Shown piece by piece: positions 8,631-17,369 of a stretch of 48,399 bases of DNA. Position numbers and translations under genes: made by a program. The notes below the pieces were generated by a model. The model did not search any database. It was not told the origin of the DNA and saw nothing but the letters and a program-made list of their open reading frames with translations. The stretch is from IMG/VR virus record IMGVR_UViG_3300042691_016077, positions 1 through 48,399 of that record. One strand, written 5' to 3'. This stretch comes from a virus. Every line of letters begins with the position of its first letter. Within the stretch, counting starts at the first letter, position 1.

Positions 8631-10901
8631 TTAGTCAATGAAAATTATATCATCTGTTGATGAAATTCTAAATTTTGGATTTATCACAACAAGTTCACAA
8701 CAATCACAACCATTAATATTTGCCTGATCTATATAAATACCAAAATCACTAGTGGCCGTATTACAAGGAGATGGTGATGTAAATGCTAATGAATTTGTAA
8801 AACTACCATTAATAATTGTTGTGTTATTATAGGTAACGTTCCATTTAAAATACGAATTAGTTGTAAATCTATCTGAACTTTCACAAGGGTATGGAAGTGG
8901 TAATTGTGAATTGAAAAAATATGTAATATCATAGGGTGTTGGTAAACTTGGAGGATTGAAATAAACCGTTAATGCGTTAGAATACGTAGCACTATTTTGA
9001 TTTGGCCCCCTATTAAATAACTTATTATGAACTAAATCAAATGAAATTGAAACACCATTTGGTAAACTAGGTGAAACAACAATTTCAAACGTCTCTGTTT
9101 GAGGATCAATTATTAATTCAAGATCATATCTTGTAATTTGAGGGCCATTTGTTAATGTGATTTGGGACGTTGTTGTTAGTCCAGAAGAATCAAGTATCTT
9201 GACAGGAAATAAACCAGAACATAAATTATTAAATACTGGGATTGCACTATATGTATTACCACCATTTACAGAATATTGATATGGTGGGTTACCTAATTGT
9301 GGTATTAATACAACCGAACCATCACAACCACAAGTTGGGTCTGTTTTAAGTATGTCTAAATCAATTACAGGAATGTTGCTACAAAAACCAGTATAAATAT
9401 AAACACCATTAATATTAAATGGTGGTTGAAAACCAATTACCTGCCAACCAGTCAAGGGTGGATTACTTGGATTCATATTGACTATTTGACCTAATGTCAA
9501 CCCAGAGATTAGCCACATATCTGCAGTATCATCCCAAACTATTTGTAAATTATCTGGTGGATTACTTTGCCAATAAGATTTATTATTGTAATATCCCGCA
9601 AATGTAAAATTAATAAATCTATCTTGTGCTGATTGATTAGCAAAATCAACATACAGACATAAATGTTCTACAATATTTGGTGTTGGTGGTAAAATTGTTG
9701 TTGTGGTAGTAGTTGTTGTTGAACTTAAAACACAAGTCGTTGTTGCAGTAAAATCACCATAATAATCAACAACTGTTGCCGTGTATGACCCAAAAGTTAG
9801 ATTATCTAAAGATTGTGAAACACTCCCAGTATCCCAATATACGGTATATGGGGGTGTACCACCAGTAATAATTAAAGAAACAGCACCATCAAAGGAAAAC
9901 CTACTTGTAGGTAAATCATTTACACACTCAACATAAAGAGGAAATAATGTTAATACATCACACTCGTTAACAGGTTGAATGTTTGGTATAATAATTTCAG
10001 GACAATTATTATTTACGCAATAACCACCCAATTTATATCCTATTGGTAATTGAGTATTAAAACTAGGCTTTATTTTACTACAAATACGAACACTATTATT
10101 TGACTCAAAATTAACAGTATTAAATTCATTATCACAAGTAACATATGTTGTTTCTAAATCATTACTTAATGTGTTGAATTGATAACATAAACAATTACAA
10201 TCACATTCAGATTCTTCACTAATTTCTAAATCATATGTGTTAACACAAGATTGTTCACCAATATAACTAACATAAAAACAAATATTTTGACCAGAAACAG
10301 ATGGTGTTAAAACATTTAAACTAACAAAACTATCTGTGTATGCTGAAAGTTGTGGTAAATTACTAATTACATTTTTATAAGATCCATCACAACTATATAG
10401 ACTATAACAATCTATCGGACAAGGATGTGCTGTTAAACAATTTTGACACGGAGCCACAGAAGTGTAATAAGTATCAATATGTAAAACAGACATATAAGGC
10501 TCTGTATATCCAGTCACTAGACTAATGTCAGCCTCAATATTAACAATTTCAAAACAACCAGATTTTCCCTCAAGCGTATTATCCGAAGGTATTGTTTGAC
10601 TAAAATATATAACATCCCCAACTTCTAAAATTGATTCAGAACTTAAAAATGTATAAAAAACATTTGATTTAGAACAGCAGTCCTCAAATGTAAAAATTGA
10701 CAAAGAAATACTTTCTGTTTGAAAATCAATATTTTCACCACTTAACGGAAAATCACCACAATAATTTATATAGTAAGAATCACTAGGGTCAACATAAATT
10801 TCAACCGTAGAACCACTACAATCAATAAAGTTTACAACAGATTGGGTTTCACCAGTATTTGTAATTAAAACAAGATCACAATTAGTATAACAAGTACTCA
10901 T
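8631..10901 (-). CDS. SprB-repeat, Cys-rich fibre/adhesin protein
   Basis: The product has 756 residues. Two clear SprB-like modules are visible: ~325-385 (DGAVSLIITGGTPPYTVYWD ... SLDNLTFGSYTATVVD) and ~520-580 (CDGSVVLIPQLGNPPYQYSV ... NNLCSGLFPVKILD). Between them is a run of Thr (TTTTTT, ~395-402) acting as a linker. The N-terminal half is unusually rich in Cys, with C-x-C and C-x3-C pairs that could form disulfides or bind metal in the assembled fibre. The C-terminus ends with CDCCELVVINPKFRISSTDD. It sits in the leftward fibre cluster between the glycosyltransferase and the 873-residue protein. A sense TATTTAT motif lies 21 bases upstream (10923-10929). The role in host-surface binding is inferred from domains and neighbours. 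Confidence 0.65.
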   Translation of the reverse strand: MSTCYTNCDLVLITNTGETQSVVNFIDCSGSTVEIYVDPSDSYYINYCGDFPLSGENIDFQTESISLSIFTFEDCCSKSNVFYTFLSSESILEVGDVIYFSQTIPSDNTLEGKSGCFEIVNIEADISLVTGYTEPYMSVLHIDTYYTSVAPCQNCLTAHPCPIDCYSLYSCDGSYKNVISNLPQLSAYTDSFVSLNVLTPSVSGQNICFYVSYIGEQSCVNTYDLEISEESECDCNCLCYQFNTLSNDLETTYVTCDNEFNTVNFESNNSVRICSKIKPSFNTQLPIGYKLGGYCVNNNCPEIIIPNIQPVNECDVLTLFPLYVECVNDLPTSRFSFDGAVSLIITGGTPPYTVYWDTGSVSQSLDNLTFGSYTATVVDYYGDFTATTTCVLSSTTTTTTTTILPPTPNIVEHLCLYVDFANQSAQDRFINFTFAGYYNNKSYWQSNPPDNLQIVWDDTADMWLISGLTLGQIVNMNPSNPPLTGWQVIGFQPPFNINGVYIYTGFCSNIPVIDLDILKTDPTCGCDGSVVLIPQLGNPPYQYSVNGGNTYSAIPVFNNLCSGLFPVKILDSSGLTTTSQITLTNGPQITRYDLELIIDPQTETFEIVVSPSLPNGVSISFDLVHNKLFNRGPNQNSATYSNALTVYFNPPSLPTPYDITYFFNSQLPLPYPCESSDRFTTNSYFKWNVTYNNTTIINGSFTNSLAFTSPSPCNTATSDFGIYIDQANINGCDCCELVVINPKFRISSTDDIIFID

Positions 10902-10931
10902 TAATATTTGATATTATATTTAATAAATAAT

Positions 10932-11909
10932 TCATTTTTTGTTTTTTATAAAAGATTTCATAACATCAATATACTTTATTGTTGAGCTATCTTCTTTAAT
11001 GTAATCAAAATGAGTTGGATTTGAACGTAAAACCTCAATTGGGTCTAAATTAATATATTCTCCTTTAAAAAATTTTCTTTCTTTTTGGTTTTCAGTAACA
11101 CCAGCCATATGTAAAATAGGTTTTGTGTTATATTTTTCTAAATTATCTGTAGCCCAAGAAAAATCTAAAAGAGGTGTAATTCTAGTTTGATATCCAAATA
11201 ACCATAAATTCCAGAGTAGTGACCACATTTCCGCAGTCCAGAACTGAATTTGACCAGGATTTATTGGGAATCTTCTTTGATAATTTAACATTTGTTTATA
11301 AAGTGGTGTACAATCTTCGTAAATTTTTTGCCAAATTTTATAATCGGTATTTTTAATAATGTATTGACCACCACCAGAATTATCTTGATTTGTTTTTATC
11401 ATTTCTGTATCTATACCAACAATTGAAGCCATTTCATTTAGTAATTGGTTTTTTTCGGATGTTGGGTGTTGTCTTTCATATCTCCTACAACAATCAATAA
11501 TATAGTTATAACCAATATAACCGATAGTATCTGACAAGTAACAAATATCATCATTTAAAAGTGTTTTAAAATCTGGTAACTCTCTAAATATTATATCTGC
11601 GTCGTGAAGAAAAAAACAATTGCCATATTCTGGTGAGTTTTTTAACCATTGAGATATTAAATACGGTTTTATACTAGGTATGTATGTTTTTTTAATTCTA
11701 TCATCTTTGTAAAAATGAATATTAACACCCAACTCTAATAACTCTAAACCACCAGACGTTGGTTCGGTTTTTCCGTGAACCATTCCAAGTATTACGTGAA
11801 TTTGGTTTGGATTAATTCCTTTTTCTATAAAATTATGGACATATAACTTAACTTGCCAATGAAAATACGGAACGTCTGGTTGTGCTGTTACAAAAACAAT
11901 ATCTTTCAT
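10932..11909 (-). CDS. Putative GT-A fold glycosyltransferase
   Basis: The product has 325 residues. FFLHDADIIF (~98-107) is a typical DxD nucleotide-sugar/metal site preceded by hydrophobic strand residues. TYIPSIKPYLISQWL (~75-89) and the Gly-rich QDNSGGGQYII (~175-185) fit a GT-A enzyme. The arrangement (substrate-lid KP motif, then DAD, then GGGQ) is reminiscent of peptidyl-Ser/hydroxyproline glycosyltransferases, which is only a visual resemblance. It lies inside the leftward fibre cluster, 30 bases after the end of one Thr/Pro/Ser-rich fibre gene and upstream of another. It may therefore glycosylate fibre linkers rather than phage DNA or host surface. The sequence is intact; donor and acceptor are unknown. 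Confidence 0.65.
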   Translation of the reverse strand: MKDIVFVTAQPDVPYFHWQVKLYVHNFIEKGINPNQIHVILGMVHGKTEPTSGGLELLELGVNIHFYKDDRIKKTYIPSIKPYLISQWLKNSPEYGNCFFLHDADIIFRELPDFKTLLNDDICYLSDTIGYIGYNYIIDCCRRYERQHPTSEKNQLLNEMASIVGIDTEMIKTNQDNSGGGQYIIKNTDYKIWQKIYEDCTPLYKQMLNYQRRFPINPGQIQFWTAEMWSLLWNLWLFGYQTRITPLLDFSWATDNLEKYNTKPILHMAGVTENQKERKFFKGEYINLDPIEVLRSNPTHFDYIKEDSSTIKYIDVMKSFIKNKK

Positions 11910-11944
11910 ATTGAAAATATATTGTTAAAATCTTTAAAGTGAAT

Positions 11945-12979
11945 TTAATAGATTTTATTTAAAACAAATATATCTGAATACATGGTGTTTGCTGCGTTGG
12001 TACTACCCCATGCTACAGTAACATCTAATTGATTTGATATTGTTGTATTAAATGTTGATTGGTTTACAACATTAAACCCATAGCTATATGGTGTTCCACT
12101 TGACGTTTTAACAACATGCAAATTACCAAGTGTTACAATTGATGCAGTTCCTGGACCACCAATCTGTCTTACTGTAAAATTCAATACTAAATTCCAAACA
12201 TCTGCTGGATTAATTGCAGCAACTGATAAATTACCAGTATCTGCTAGTGTTATTGCGCCGGCATTACTTGTAACTCTAATTCTTATTGTGTCACCACCAG
12301 GTTTTACACTTATTAAACCACCAAAATCAGCTCTAAAACTATCACCAACACTAAAACCATTTGCGGGAACAGATAGACTACCAACACCACCATCTATAAG
12401 TGATGTTTGTGTTGTTGCTGTTGCCGTAACACTATTGCCAGTTTGTGCAAATAATCCGTAGACAGTGGGTCCAGGAATTGTTTTTACTTTAACTTCACCT
12501 GTCGTAGAATCTCTTGTTAAATAATTTGCGGGTAAGTTAGTATCTGTTGTTGGTGTAGATGATATATTTAATGTTGAAGCTGTTGTTGATTGTAACGAAG
12601 TATTACCAGTAACGGTTAAATTACCATTAACCGTTAAACCAGTTACAGAATTAATTGTTGATGTTAAATCTGGTTGTCCGTTGTTTTGTTTTATTGTAAA
12701 GGTATTACTACTATAAGTGTAACCAGTAACATATGTGTCTGGATCAACAGGTAAATTTTGATATGTTGTTGCAGAAATTGTTGGAACAATTAAAGTTCCT
12801 GTCATTGTGTCACCACTTTGATTGACAAATAAATTTGAAAAAACATCAGCCACTTGACTAACGGTTGCCTTATATGAGGATCCAGCAGGGTTTTGTGAAA
12901 TATCTGACGGTATTACAACGTGAATATAATCACTTAACGTAACACCAGTCGCTAAAGTTCTATCTGTTAATAATGCCAT
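11945..12979 (-). CDS. Tail fibre-like protein
   Basis: The product has 344 residues, rich in Thr, Ser, Asn and Val. The N-terminal part has a coiled or attachment-type segment (SQVADVFSNLFVNQSGDTMTG, ~40-60) in which SGDTMTGTL is a common phage tail-fibre motif. Beta-rich repeats follow (GLTVNGNLTVTGNTSLQST). The C-terminal ~160 residues look like a compact beta-sandwich head with low Cys, unlike the neighbours. This is a typical organisation of a trimeric receptor-binding fibre. A TATTTAT element lies 12 bases upstream (12992-12998). The neighbouring downstream gene is the glycosyltransferase. The chaperone or exact host ligand cannot be told from sequence. Confidence 0.65.
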   Translation of the reverse strand: MALLTDRTLATGVTLSDYIHVVIPSDISQNPAGSSYKATVSQVADVFSNLFVNQSGDTMTGTLIVPTISATTYQNLPVDPDTYVTGYTYSSNTFTIKQNNGQPDLTSTINSVTGLTVNGNLTVTGNTSLQSTTASTLNISSTPTTDTNLPANYLTRDSTTGEVKVKTIPGPTVYGLFAQTGNSVTATATTQTSLIDGGVGSLSVPANGFSVGDSFRADFGGLISVKPGGDTIRIRVTSNAGAITLADTGNLSVAAINPADVWNLVLNFTVRQIGGPGTASIVTLGNLHVVKTSSGTPYSYGFNVVNQSTFNTTISNQLDVTVAWGSTNAANTMYSDIFVLNKIY

Positions 12980-12998
12980 TTCTTTTTTTTAATAAATA

Positions 12999-13304
12999 TT
13001 ACTGAAATTCATATATAAAACCATCTTGAAAATAAAATTGAAATGTGTCTTGAAATAGTTTTAAATCACTTAAAACTTCACAATATAAAATATTTAAATG
13101 TTCACAATTTTCATCATAAGAAACTATTTTAATACCTAAAGCTGGTGCTGATTCATATGGTGGGGGAATATTAATTGTAATTTGTGGCGGTACCGGGTTT
13201 GTTATTGTTGCTAATAGAATACATAAATTACCATATACATTACAAGCGTATATATTATATGGTGGTGTAACACCCACAATTGAATTTATTATTATTGTTT
13301 GCAT
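12999..13304 (-). CDS. Small fibre-cluster protein, paralogue of the gene at 14672
   Basis: The product has 101 residues and no recognised domain. The N-terminus (IIINSIVGVTPPYNIYACN) matches the start of the 73-residue product encoded at 14672-14893 (ITINGITGTSPYDVYVCD): strand, G-x-(T/S)-P-Y turn, (I/V)Y(A/V)C. A second half contains PPPYESAPALGIKIVSYDENC. The two genes flank the 454-residue fibre (13306-14670) and are packed against it with 1-base gaps. This suggests duplication followed by insertion or retention of the middle gene. The PPY turn recalls the SprB-type turn of the larger fibres, so it may be a small beta-sandwich decoration or adaptor protein; this is inference. Confidence 0.6.
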   Translation of the reverse strand: MQTIIINSIVGVTPPYNIYACNVYGNLCILLATITNPVPPQITINIPPPYESAPALGIKIVSYDENCEHLNILYCEVLSDLKLFQDTFQFYFQDGFIYEFQ

Positions 13305-13305
13305 A

Positions 13306-14670
13306 TTAACAAGTTAGTATGTCTGTTATAACCCCAGAACTATTAATTCTTGCGGCATAAACTAAAACGCCACCACAATTATAGTTTAGTCTATACCAGT
13401 TTCCATTACCAACAAATGGTGTTGTTAAGGTGTTATTAGTATATATAACATCACCAATCACTAATGTTGAAACATCTGAATATACTTGAAAATCACAGTT
13501 ATTAATTAAACAAGCAAATGCCGATTCAACATAACCTAATAAATTAGAAGACCAACTATAAATTACTGGTTGTGATGTTGATGGAGTAGGTGTTGGTGTC
13601 TTTGTTGGTGTTGGTGTTGGCGTTGGACAAGGACCCAAAGTTGTTGCAGACATTGCTGGTGAATAAACAGTTGGGGGCGCACTAGCACAAAATCTTATTG
13701 CTTGTTTTTCTGGTAAAACTGATGATACTTGTACATTACTACAGTTAATATAATTATATTCTTGTAATAAATCAGAAAAATTATTTATTTCATAGTAAAG
13801 ACAATTATTTGGTACTGGACTTAATGTTGGTGTTAGAGTTGGTGTTGGTGTAACAGTCGGTGTTGAAGTAGGTATTGGTTGACACTCAACACATTTACCC
13901 TCATTAGTAGAACCATAAACACTAGTTACACTAATAACACTAGGACCTGAAATATATTCAACAAAACCTCTAAAGATAAAACAACTAGAAACACCATCTA
14001 CAAAACCACCATAAACATAATCCTCAATTAAAGATTGATTGTTTTGGTCATAGATTGTTTCGGTTGTAAAATAAAACTCACCAGTAAAACAGTTCTCAAA
14101 TTTAGACGAATTTGCACATTTAATATATCCTTCTATAATATTGAATTGGACAGTACCACTAAAATTACAAGCCCTAGTTGGGTCTGGTGTTGAAGAAGGT
14201 GTCACTGTTGGTGTTACAGAAGGTTTTGGTTTTAAATTAACCGCAACAACATCCACCAAAAAAACATATGGATTTGTTGGCGTTACAGAAGGTGTTGGTG
14301 TTATAGTAGGTGTTACGGTAACTGTTGGTGTTGGTGTTGGTGGTATTGCACAGTCAAAAACTGCGTCAAAATCAAACCCAATACAAGGTGACGTTGGTAC
14401 TGGGGTTATAACACAAATACCAGAATTAAAAAACTCACTATATAAATCTGGACAAGCGTCTGTAATTGGACTAGGACCAAACAATTCACAAGGGTCACCT
14501 AAATTTGGTGCAACACACCATCTGTCCTCTACACCAGAATAGTATATTGTGTAACCATTTGTTGAGCCAGTGAAATAGTTATAACCAATATATGTTCCAG
14601 GTGCAATCCCATATGTGTCGTCATACACTAAACTAGTTCCACTAATACAATAATTACTACTACACGGCAT
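13306..14670 (-). CDS. Cys- and Pro/Thr-rich fibre protein
   Basis: The product has 454 residues. At least four Pro/Thr linkers (PTPTPTVTVTPTITPTPSVT; PSVTPTVTPSSTPDP; TSTPTVTPTPTLTPTLSP; PTPTPTKTPTPTPSTS) separate small Cys-containing modules, giving a beads-on-a-string layout. The N-terminus, MPCSSNYCISGTSLVYDD, has no signal peptide. Modules include GYIKCANSSKFENCFTGEF and CLYYEINNFSDLL. The last ~80 residues (YSWSSNLLGYVESAFACLIN...) are free of linkers and may be the tip. Such linkers are natural targets for O-glycosylation, and a glycosyltransferase lies two genes downstream. No enzymatic motif was found; the structural role is inferred. Confidence 0.6.
   Translation of the reverse strand: MPCSSNYCISGTSLVYDDTYGIAPGTYIGYNYFTGSTNGYTIYYSGVEDRWCVAPNLGDPCELFGPSPITDACPDLYSEFFNSGICVITPVPTSPCIGFDFDAVFDCAIPPTPTPTVTVTPTITPTPSVTPTNPYVFLVDVVAVNLKPKPSVTPTVTPSSTPDPTRACNFSGTVQFNIIEGYIKCANSSKFENCFTGEFYFTTETIYDQNNQSLIEDYVYGGFVDGVSSCFIFRGFVEYISGPSVISVTSVYGSTNEGKCVECQPIPTSTPTVTPTPTLTPTLSPVPNNCLYYEINNFSDLLQEYNYINCSNVQVSSVLPEKQAIRFCASAPPTVYSPAMSATTLGPCPTPTPTPTKTPTPTPSTSQPVIYSWSSNLLGYVESAFACLINNCDFQVYSDVSTLVIGDVIYTNNTLTTPFVGNGNWYRLNYNCGGVLVYAARINSSGVITDILTC
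13574..14343 (-). repeat. Four blocks of CCAACA-type hexamers within one fibre gene
   Basis: Blocks lie at about 13574-13626, 13818-13872, 14185-14225 and 14275-14343. On the plus strand they read as GTTGGT/GGTGTT runs. All encode Pro-Thr alternation. They share sequence with each other and with the linkers of the other fibres, and could support slippage or recombination between modules. Confidence 0.7.
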
Positions 14671-14671
14671 A

Positions 14672-14893
14672 CTATACTACTAAAATATTATTTGATTCAT
14701 ATAAATCTTTATCCACGACCTTTACGTTAAATGTTGTGAGCGAACTTAAAATTTCCGGCATATCAAATGTGTTTGGAATATCACCAGGGTTTAACCTGTC
14801 AATATAAACACACACAACGTTTGTTGGATCACAAACATATACATCATATGGTGATGTTCCAGTAATTCCGTTAATTGTAATTTCAATGGGCAT
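14672..14893 (-). CDS. Small fibre-cluster protein, paralogue of the gene at 12999
   Basis: The product has 73 residues and is the first gene of the leftward fibre unit. The N-terminal half (ITINGITGTSPYDVYVCD) is clearly similar to the start of the 101-residue product at 12999-13304. The remainder (DIPNTFDMPEILSSLTTFNV) differs. A sense TATTTAT element (14900-14906 on the plus-strand map) lies only 6 bases upstream of its ATG, so the transcript may have almost no leader. Function unknown; a small structural or adaptor protein is likely from context. Confidence 0.6.
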   Translation of the reverse strand: MPIEITINGITGTSPYDVYVCDPTNVVCVYIDRLNPGDIPNTFDMPEILSSLTTFNVKVVDKDLYESNNILVV

Positions 14894-14942
14894 AATATAA
14901 TAAATATAAAAGAAGGAAAAAACTTGTGTAGTTGATATGTTT

Positions 14943-14949
14943 ATTTATT
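14943..14949 (+). promoter_or_regulatory. TATTTAT element upstream of the primase
   Basis: This sense-oriented TATTTAT lies 18 bases before the primase ATG, in the 74-base divergent gap between the fibre unit and the replication block. It is one of about 15 such elements discussed under findings. Confidence 0.35.
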
Positions 14950-14967
14950 TTTTTTATATTTTAATTA

Positions 14968-15870
14968 ATGGACGAACAAGAAGCAATCGTAGAATTATTA
15001 GAAGAAGTTTTGGGTGACCACGGATTACATTATCCGAATCGTGGTCAAATTTCTTTTAATTGTCCTGTGTGTGATGAGGATAGAAATAAACATAACCTTG
15101 AAGTTAATTATTTTGATGGAGTCTATAAATGTTGGGCCTGCGGCGATAGTGAAGGCACTCACGGTAATTTAGGAAAATTATTTGATAAGTTCGGTAATAG
15201 AAAGTTAAAAAAACTTTATAATATTTTAAGACCAGATGAAACTGAAAAAGTTGTAAAAGTAAAAAAACCAAAAGTTGTGCTTCCTGACAATTTTACATTG
15301 TTCAAAGACTCACACCCAGTATATCCAGTAAGAAAGCAAGCGTATAACTATCTTAAAAGTCGTGGTATTAACGATGAAATAATTGAAAGATTTGGTATTG
15401 GTTTCTGTGATAAAGGAAGTCATATGGGTCGTATTGTAATACCATCATATAATAAAAAAGGAGACTTAAACTATTATGTTGGTAGAAGTTGGGATGTTAA
15501 TAGTAGAGCTAAATATAGAAACCCAGAAGCCGAAAAAGATCAAATAATATTTTGGGAAAATCTTATTGATTGGAATAAAGACATTTACCTTGTAGAAGGT
15601 GCATTTGATGGAATGTTTTTAGATAACCCAGTTGTTATGCTTGGTAAACATATGTCTGAACTTCTTTTTGAAACTATTTATAATAACGCAAAAGCGGACG
15701 TAATAATATGTCTTGATGGTGATGCTTGGACAAACGCTGTTAAGATATATCACGAACTCAATGGTGGTGAATTGTGGGGTAGAATTAAAATTGTAAAACT
15801 ACCTTTAGATAGGGATGTTTGCGATTTGAAAGGTCAAATTGAAGATTTTTTTGTAAAAATTTTGGATTAG
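14968..15870 (+). CDS. DNA primase (zinc-binding plus TOPRIM, no helicase domain)
   Basis: The product has 300 residues. CPVCDEDRN (~34-42) with CWACGDSEGTHGN (~57-69) forms the N-terminal zinc-binding domain (two CxxC pairs). The TOPRIM core shows DIYLVEGAFDGMFL (~208-221; catalytic Glu) and DVIICLDGDAW (~244-254; the DxD). This is the order of DnaG/T7-type primases, which make RNA primers for lagging-strand synthesis. There is no C-terminal helicase domain, so a separate helicase must lie outside this window. It is the first rightward gene after the fibre cluster and opens the replication/recombination block. The ATG at 14968 gives the full zinc domain. Confidence 0.85.
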   Translation: MDEQEAIVELLEEVLGDHGLHYPNRGQISFNCPVCDEDRNKHNLEVNYFDGVYKCWACGDSEGTHGNLGKLFDKFGNRKLKKLYNILRPDETEKVVKVKKPKVVLPDNFTLFKDSHPVYPVRKQAYNYLKSRGINDEIIERFGIGFCDKGSHMGRIVIPSYNKKGDLNYYVGRSWDVNSRAKYRNPEAEKDQIIFWENLIDWNKDIYLVEGAFDGMFLDNPVVMLGKHMSELLFETIYNNAKADVIICLDGDAWTNAVKIYHELNGGELWGRIKIVKLPLDRDVCDLKGQIEDFFVKILD

Positions 15871-15891
15871 TCAAAAAAATATATATCTTTG
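15861..15891 (+). promoter_or_regulatory. Bacteroidota-type promoter (TTTG-N19-TATCTTTG)
   Basis: TTTG at 15861-15864 and TATCTTTG at 15884-15891 are separated by exactly 19 bases. This matches the Bacteroidota primary sigma consensus TTTG-N19/21-TANNTTTG. It overlaps the end of the primase gene and lies about 24 bases before the next ATG (15916). It probably drives the 15.9-23.5 kb block. Confidence 0.75.
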
Positions 15892-15915
15892 CATCTAATC
15901 TTTAATTTAAACGTT

Positions 15916-16239
15916 ATGAAAAAATACATTGTAGTAGAAAAAACACATAAACCAGGTTTCATTTCAGTTATCAATACCGATACAACTAGTGTAGACGACC
16001 CTTGGTATAATATGGCTAGTATGTCTAGTCCCTCAAATATGGGGCAGTTAAAAGAAAAAGTTTTGACGTTTAAAACAAAAAAAGAAGCTGAAGAATATAA
16101 AAAAGCCACCCAAAAAATGTACAACAAACAATGGGAAAAGTGGGGACAACACTTCAAAAAAATGGGATATAATAAACCAAAGTGGATTGTTGAGGAATAT
16201 ACCAACGTTTTTAAAAACCAAACATATAAATTCATATGA
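15916..16239 (+). CDS. Hypothetical protein
   Basis: The product has 107 residues starting MKKYIVVEKTHKPGF. I choose the ATG at 15916 because the upstream in-frame TTG at 15889 lies inside the -7 box of the promoter. It is Lys-rich with a central EEYKKATQKMYNKQWEKWGQ helix and several Trp. No known domain was recognised. It is the first gene after the promoter at 15861 and overlaps the next gene by 4 bases (ATGA), so the two are coupled. An early small host-interaction protein is possible but unproven. Confidence 0.6.
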   Translation: MKKYIVVEKTHKPGFISVINTDTTSVDDPWYNMASMSSPSNMGQLKEKVLTFKTKKEAEEYKKATQKMYNKQWEKWGQHFKKMGYNKPKWIVEEYTNVFKNQTYKFI

Positions 16240-16514
16240 ATTTAAATTTAAAAGCAAACTTATTTATATATGAGGCAAAAGTCGGTGATTTTTACCTTTC
16301 CGGTGGAGATAAAGTAGAAGTCTTAAAAAGAACTGAAAAGAGAATATATTATTCAAATAATGTAATTGTCTCAATAAAAACATTACCCAATGGAATAAAA
16401 TACCTATCATCAAAATCTGTTGTAAGAAACAATAGATCGTATCCAGTCGTTAATCAAATGATTAGAGATATAGAAGGTTATTTAATATACAAAAACTTAA
16501 CAAAAACTTTATGA
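16236..16514 (+). CDS. Hypothetical protein
   Basis: The product has 92 residues (MNLNLKANLFIYEAKVGDFY...). The composition is beta-rich (GDKVEVLKRTEKRIYYSNNV) like a small OB- or SH3-type barrel, but no family is recognised. It overlaps both neighbours by 4 bases (ATGA), placing it firmly in the operon between 15916 and the PD-(D/E)XK nuclease. Confidence 0.6.
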   Translation: MNLNLKANLFIYEAKVGDFYLSGGDKVEVLKRTEKRIYYSNNVIVSIKTLPNGIKYLSSKSVVRNNRSYPVVNQMIRDIEGYLIYKNLTKTL

Positions 16515-17368
16515 ATTTAGAAAAAGTAGCACAGGAAATAAGAGACATCTTATCCAAAAGACAAAAAGAATTACAGTTGTCTTTTGAAGAAGATAATCAC
16601 AAATACACAATGTTGGATGTTGATGGAACACTTAAATCGGATTTCCCATCGGTTTCTAAAGTAATGAAGTTGTTTTATGATGAATTTCCGAAAGAAGAAA
16701 AAGCTTTGGAAATGGCAGGAGGAAATCCAGACGAAGCTCAAAGACTAATAAACGAGTGGGAAGCTAAAGGTAAAAAGTCTACTGATTTAGGATCTAGAGT
16801 TCACTATTTCTTGGAAGAACACGTATTAAAAGAATTTAAACAAGATAAACAAGTTAGACAACCAATATTTGATTGTGATGCACAACAGATTGTTATAAGT
16901 GACACTATGATTGTTGCTGGTAAAAATTACATTGAATTATTACAAAAAAGAGGTTGTGTTTTACTAGACACTGAAATTGTTCTTGGTGATCCAGAGTTGG
17001 GATACACCGGTCAACCAGATAAAGTTTGGTTAATATTAAGTACAAAAGGTGAGATTGGTTTATTAATTACTGATTGGAAAACAAATCAAGAAAAAAACTT
17101 TTTAGTAAAAAAGTATACAAAAGAGATGAAACCACCATTCAAATACCTACCAGACAATGCATTAGGACATTATAAAACACAACTACCATTGTACGGAAAA
17201 CTTTTAATTAAAATGTTGCAAGGATCTAAATACGAAAACATAAAATTGCTTGGTTGTATAATCGTTAGATTAAGTGAAGAAAGAGAGTATGTTGAATATA
17301 GAGTTGACAAAAACACAATTGATACGATATTAGAAATGGATATAAAATCAAAATTAAAAAACAAATAA
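16511..17368 (+). CDS. PD-(D/E)XK (RecB/Cas4-like) nuclease
   Basis: The product has 285 residues. LGSRVHYFLEEH (~97-108) gives the first-helix motif. GYTGQPDKVW (~162-171) holds the catalytic Asp. LLITDWKTNQ (~181-190) gives the D-x-K pair, and HYKTQLPLYGKLL (~219-231) is the QxxxY motif of RecB-family nucleases. This set predicts a metal-dependent DNA exonuclease or endonuclease, likely for DNA end processing together with SbcD/SbcC encoded 1-4 kb downstream. It overlaps the upstream gene by 4 bases; a zinc-ribbon gene follows after one base. No helicase motifs are present, so it is a stand-alone nuclease. Confidence 0.8.
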   Translation: MNLEKVAQEIRDILSKRQKELQLSFEEDNHKYTMLDVDGTLKSDFPSVSKVMKLFYDEFPKEEKALEMAGGNPDEAQRLINEWEAKGKKSTDLGSRVHYFLEEHVLKEFKQDKQVRQPIFDCDAQQIVISDTMIVAGKNYIELLQKRGCVLLDTEIVLGDPELGYTGQPDKVWLILSTKGEIGLLITDWKTNQEKNFLVKKYTKEMKPPFKYLPDNALGHYKTQLPLYGKLLIKMLQGSKYENIKLLGCIIVRLSEEREYVEYRVDKNTIDTILEMDIKSKLKNK

Positions 17369-17369
17369 T

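Noticed and set aside
7894-14343. CRISPR array in the repeated GTTGGT/GGTGTT stretches
   Set aside because: There are no spacers or fixed repeat length, and the repeats are in frame and encode Pro/Thr linkers.
14141-14542. Plus-strand open frame of 133 residues inside the minus-strand fibre gene
   Set aside because: It is the complement of the Pro/Thr hexamer repeats (giving GVTVGVT-like runs), lies wholly inside a better gene and has no leader.
2339-14893. Diversity-generating retroelement for the fibres
   Set aside because: No reverse transcriptase and no template/variable repeat pair was seen in the window.
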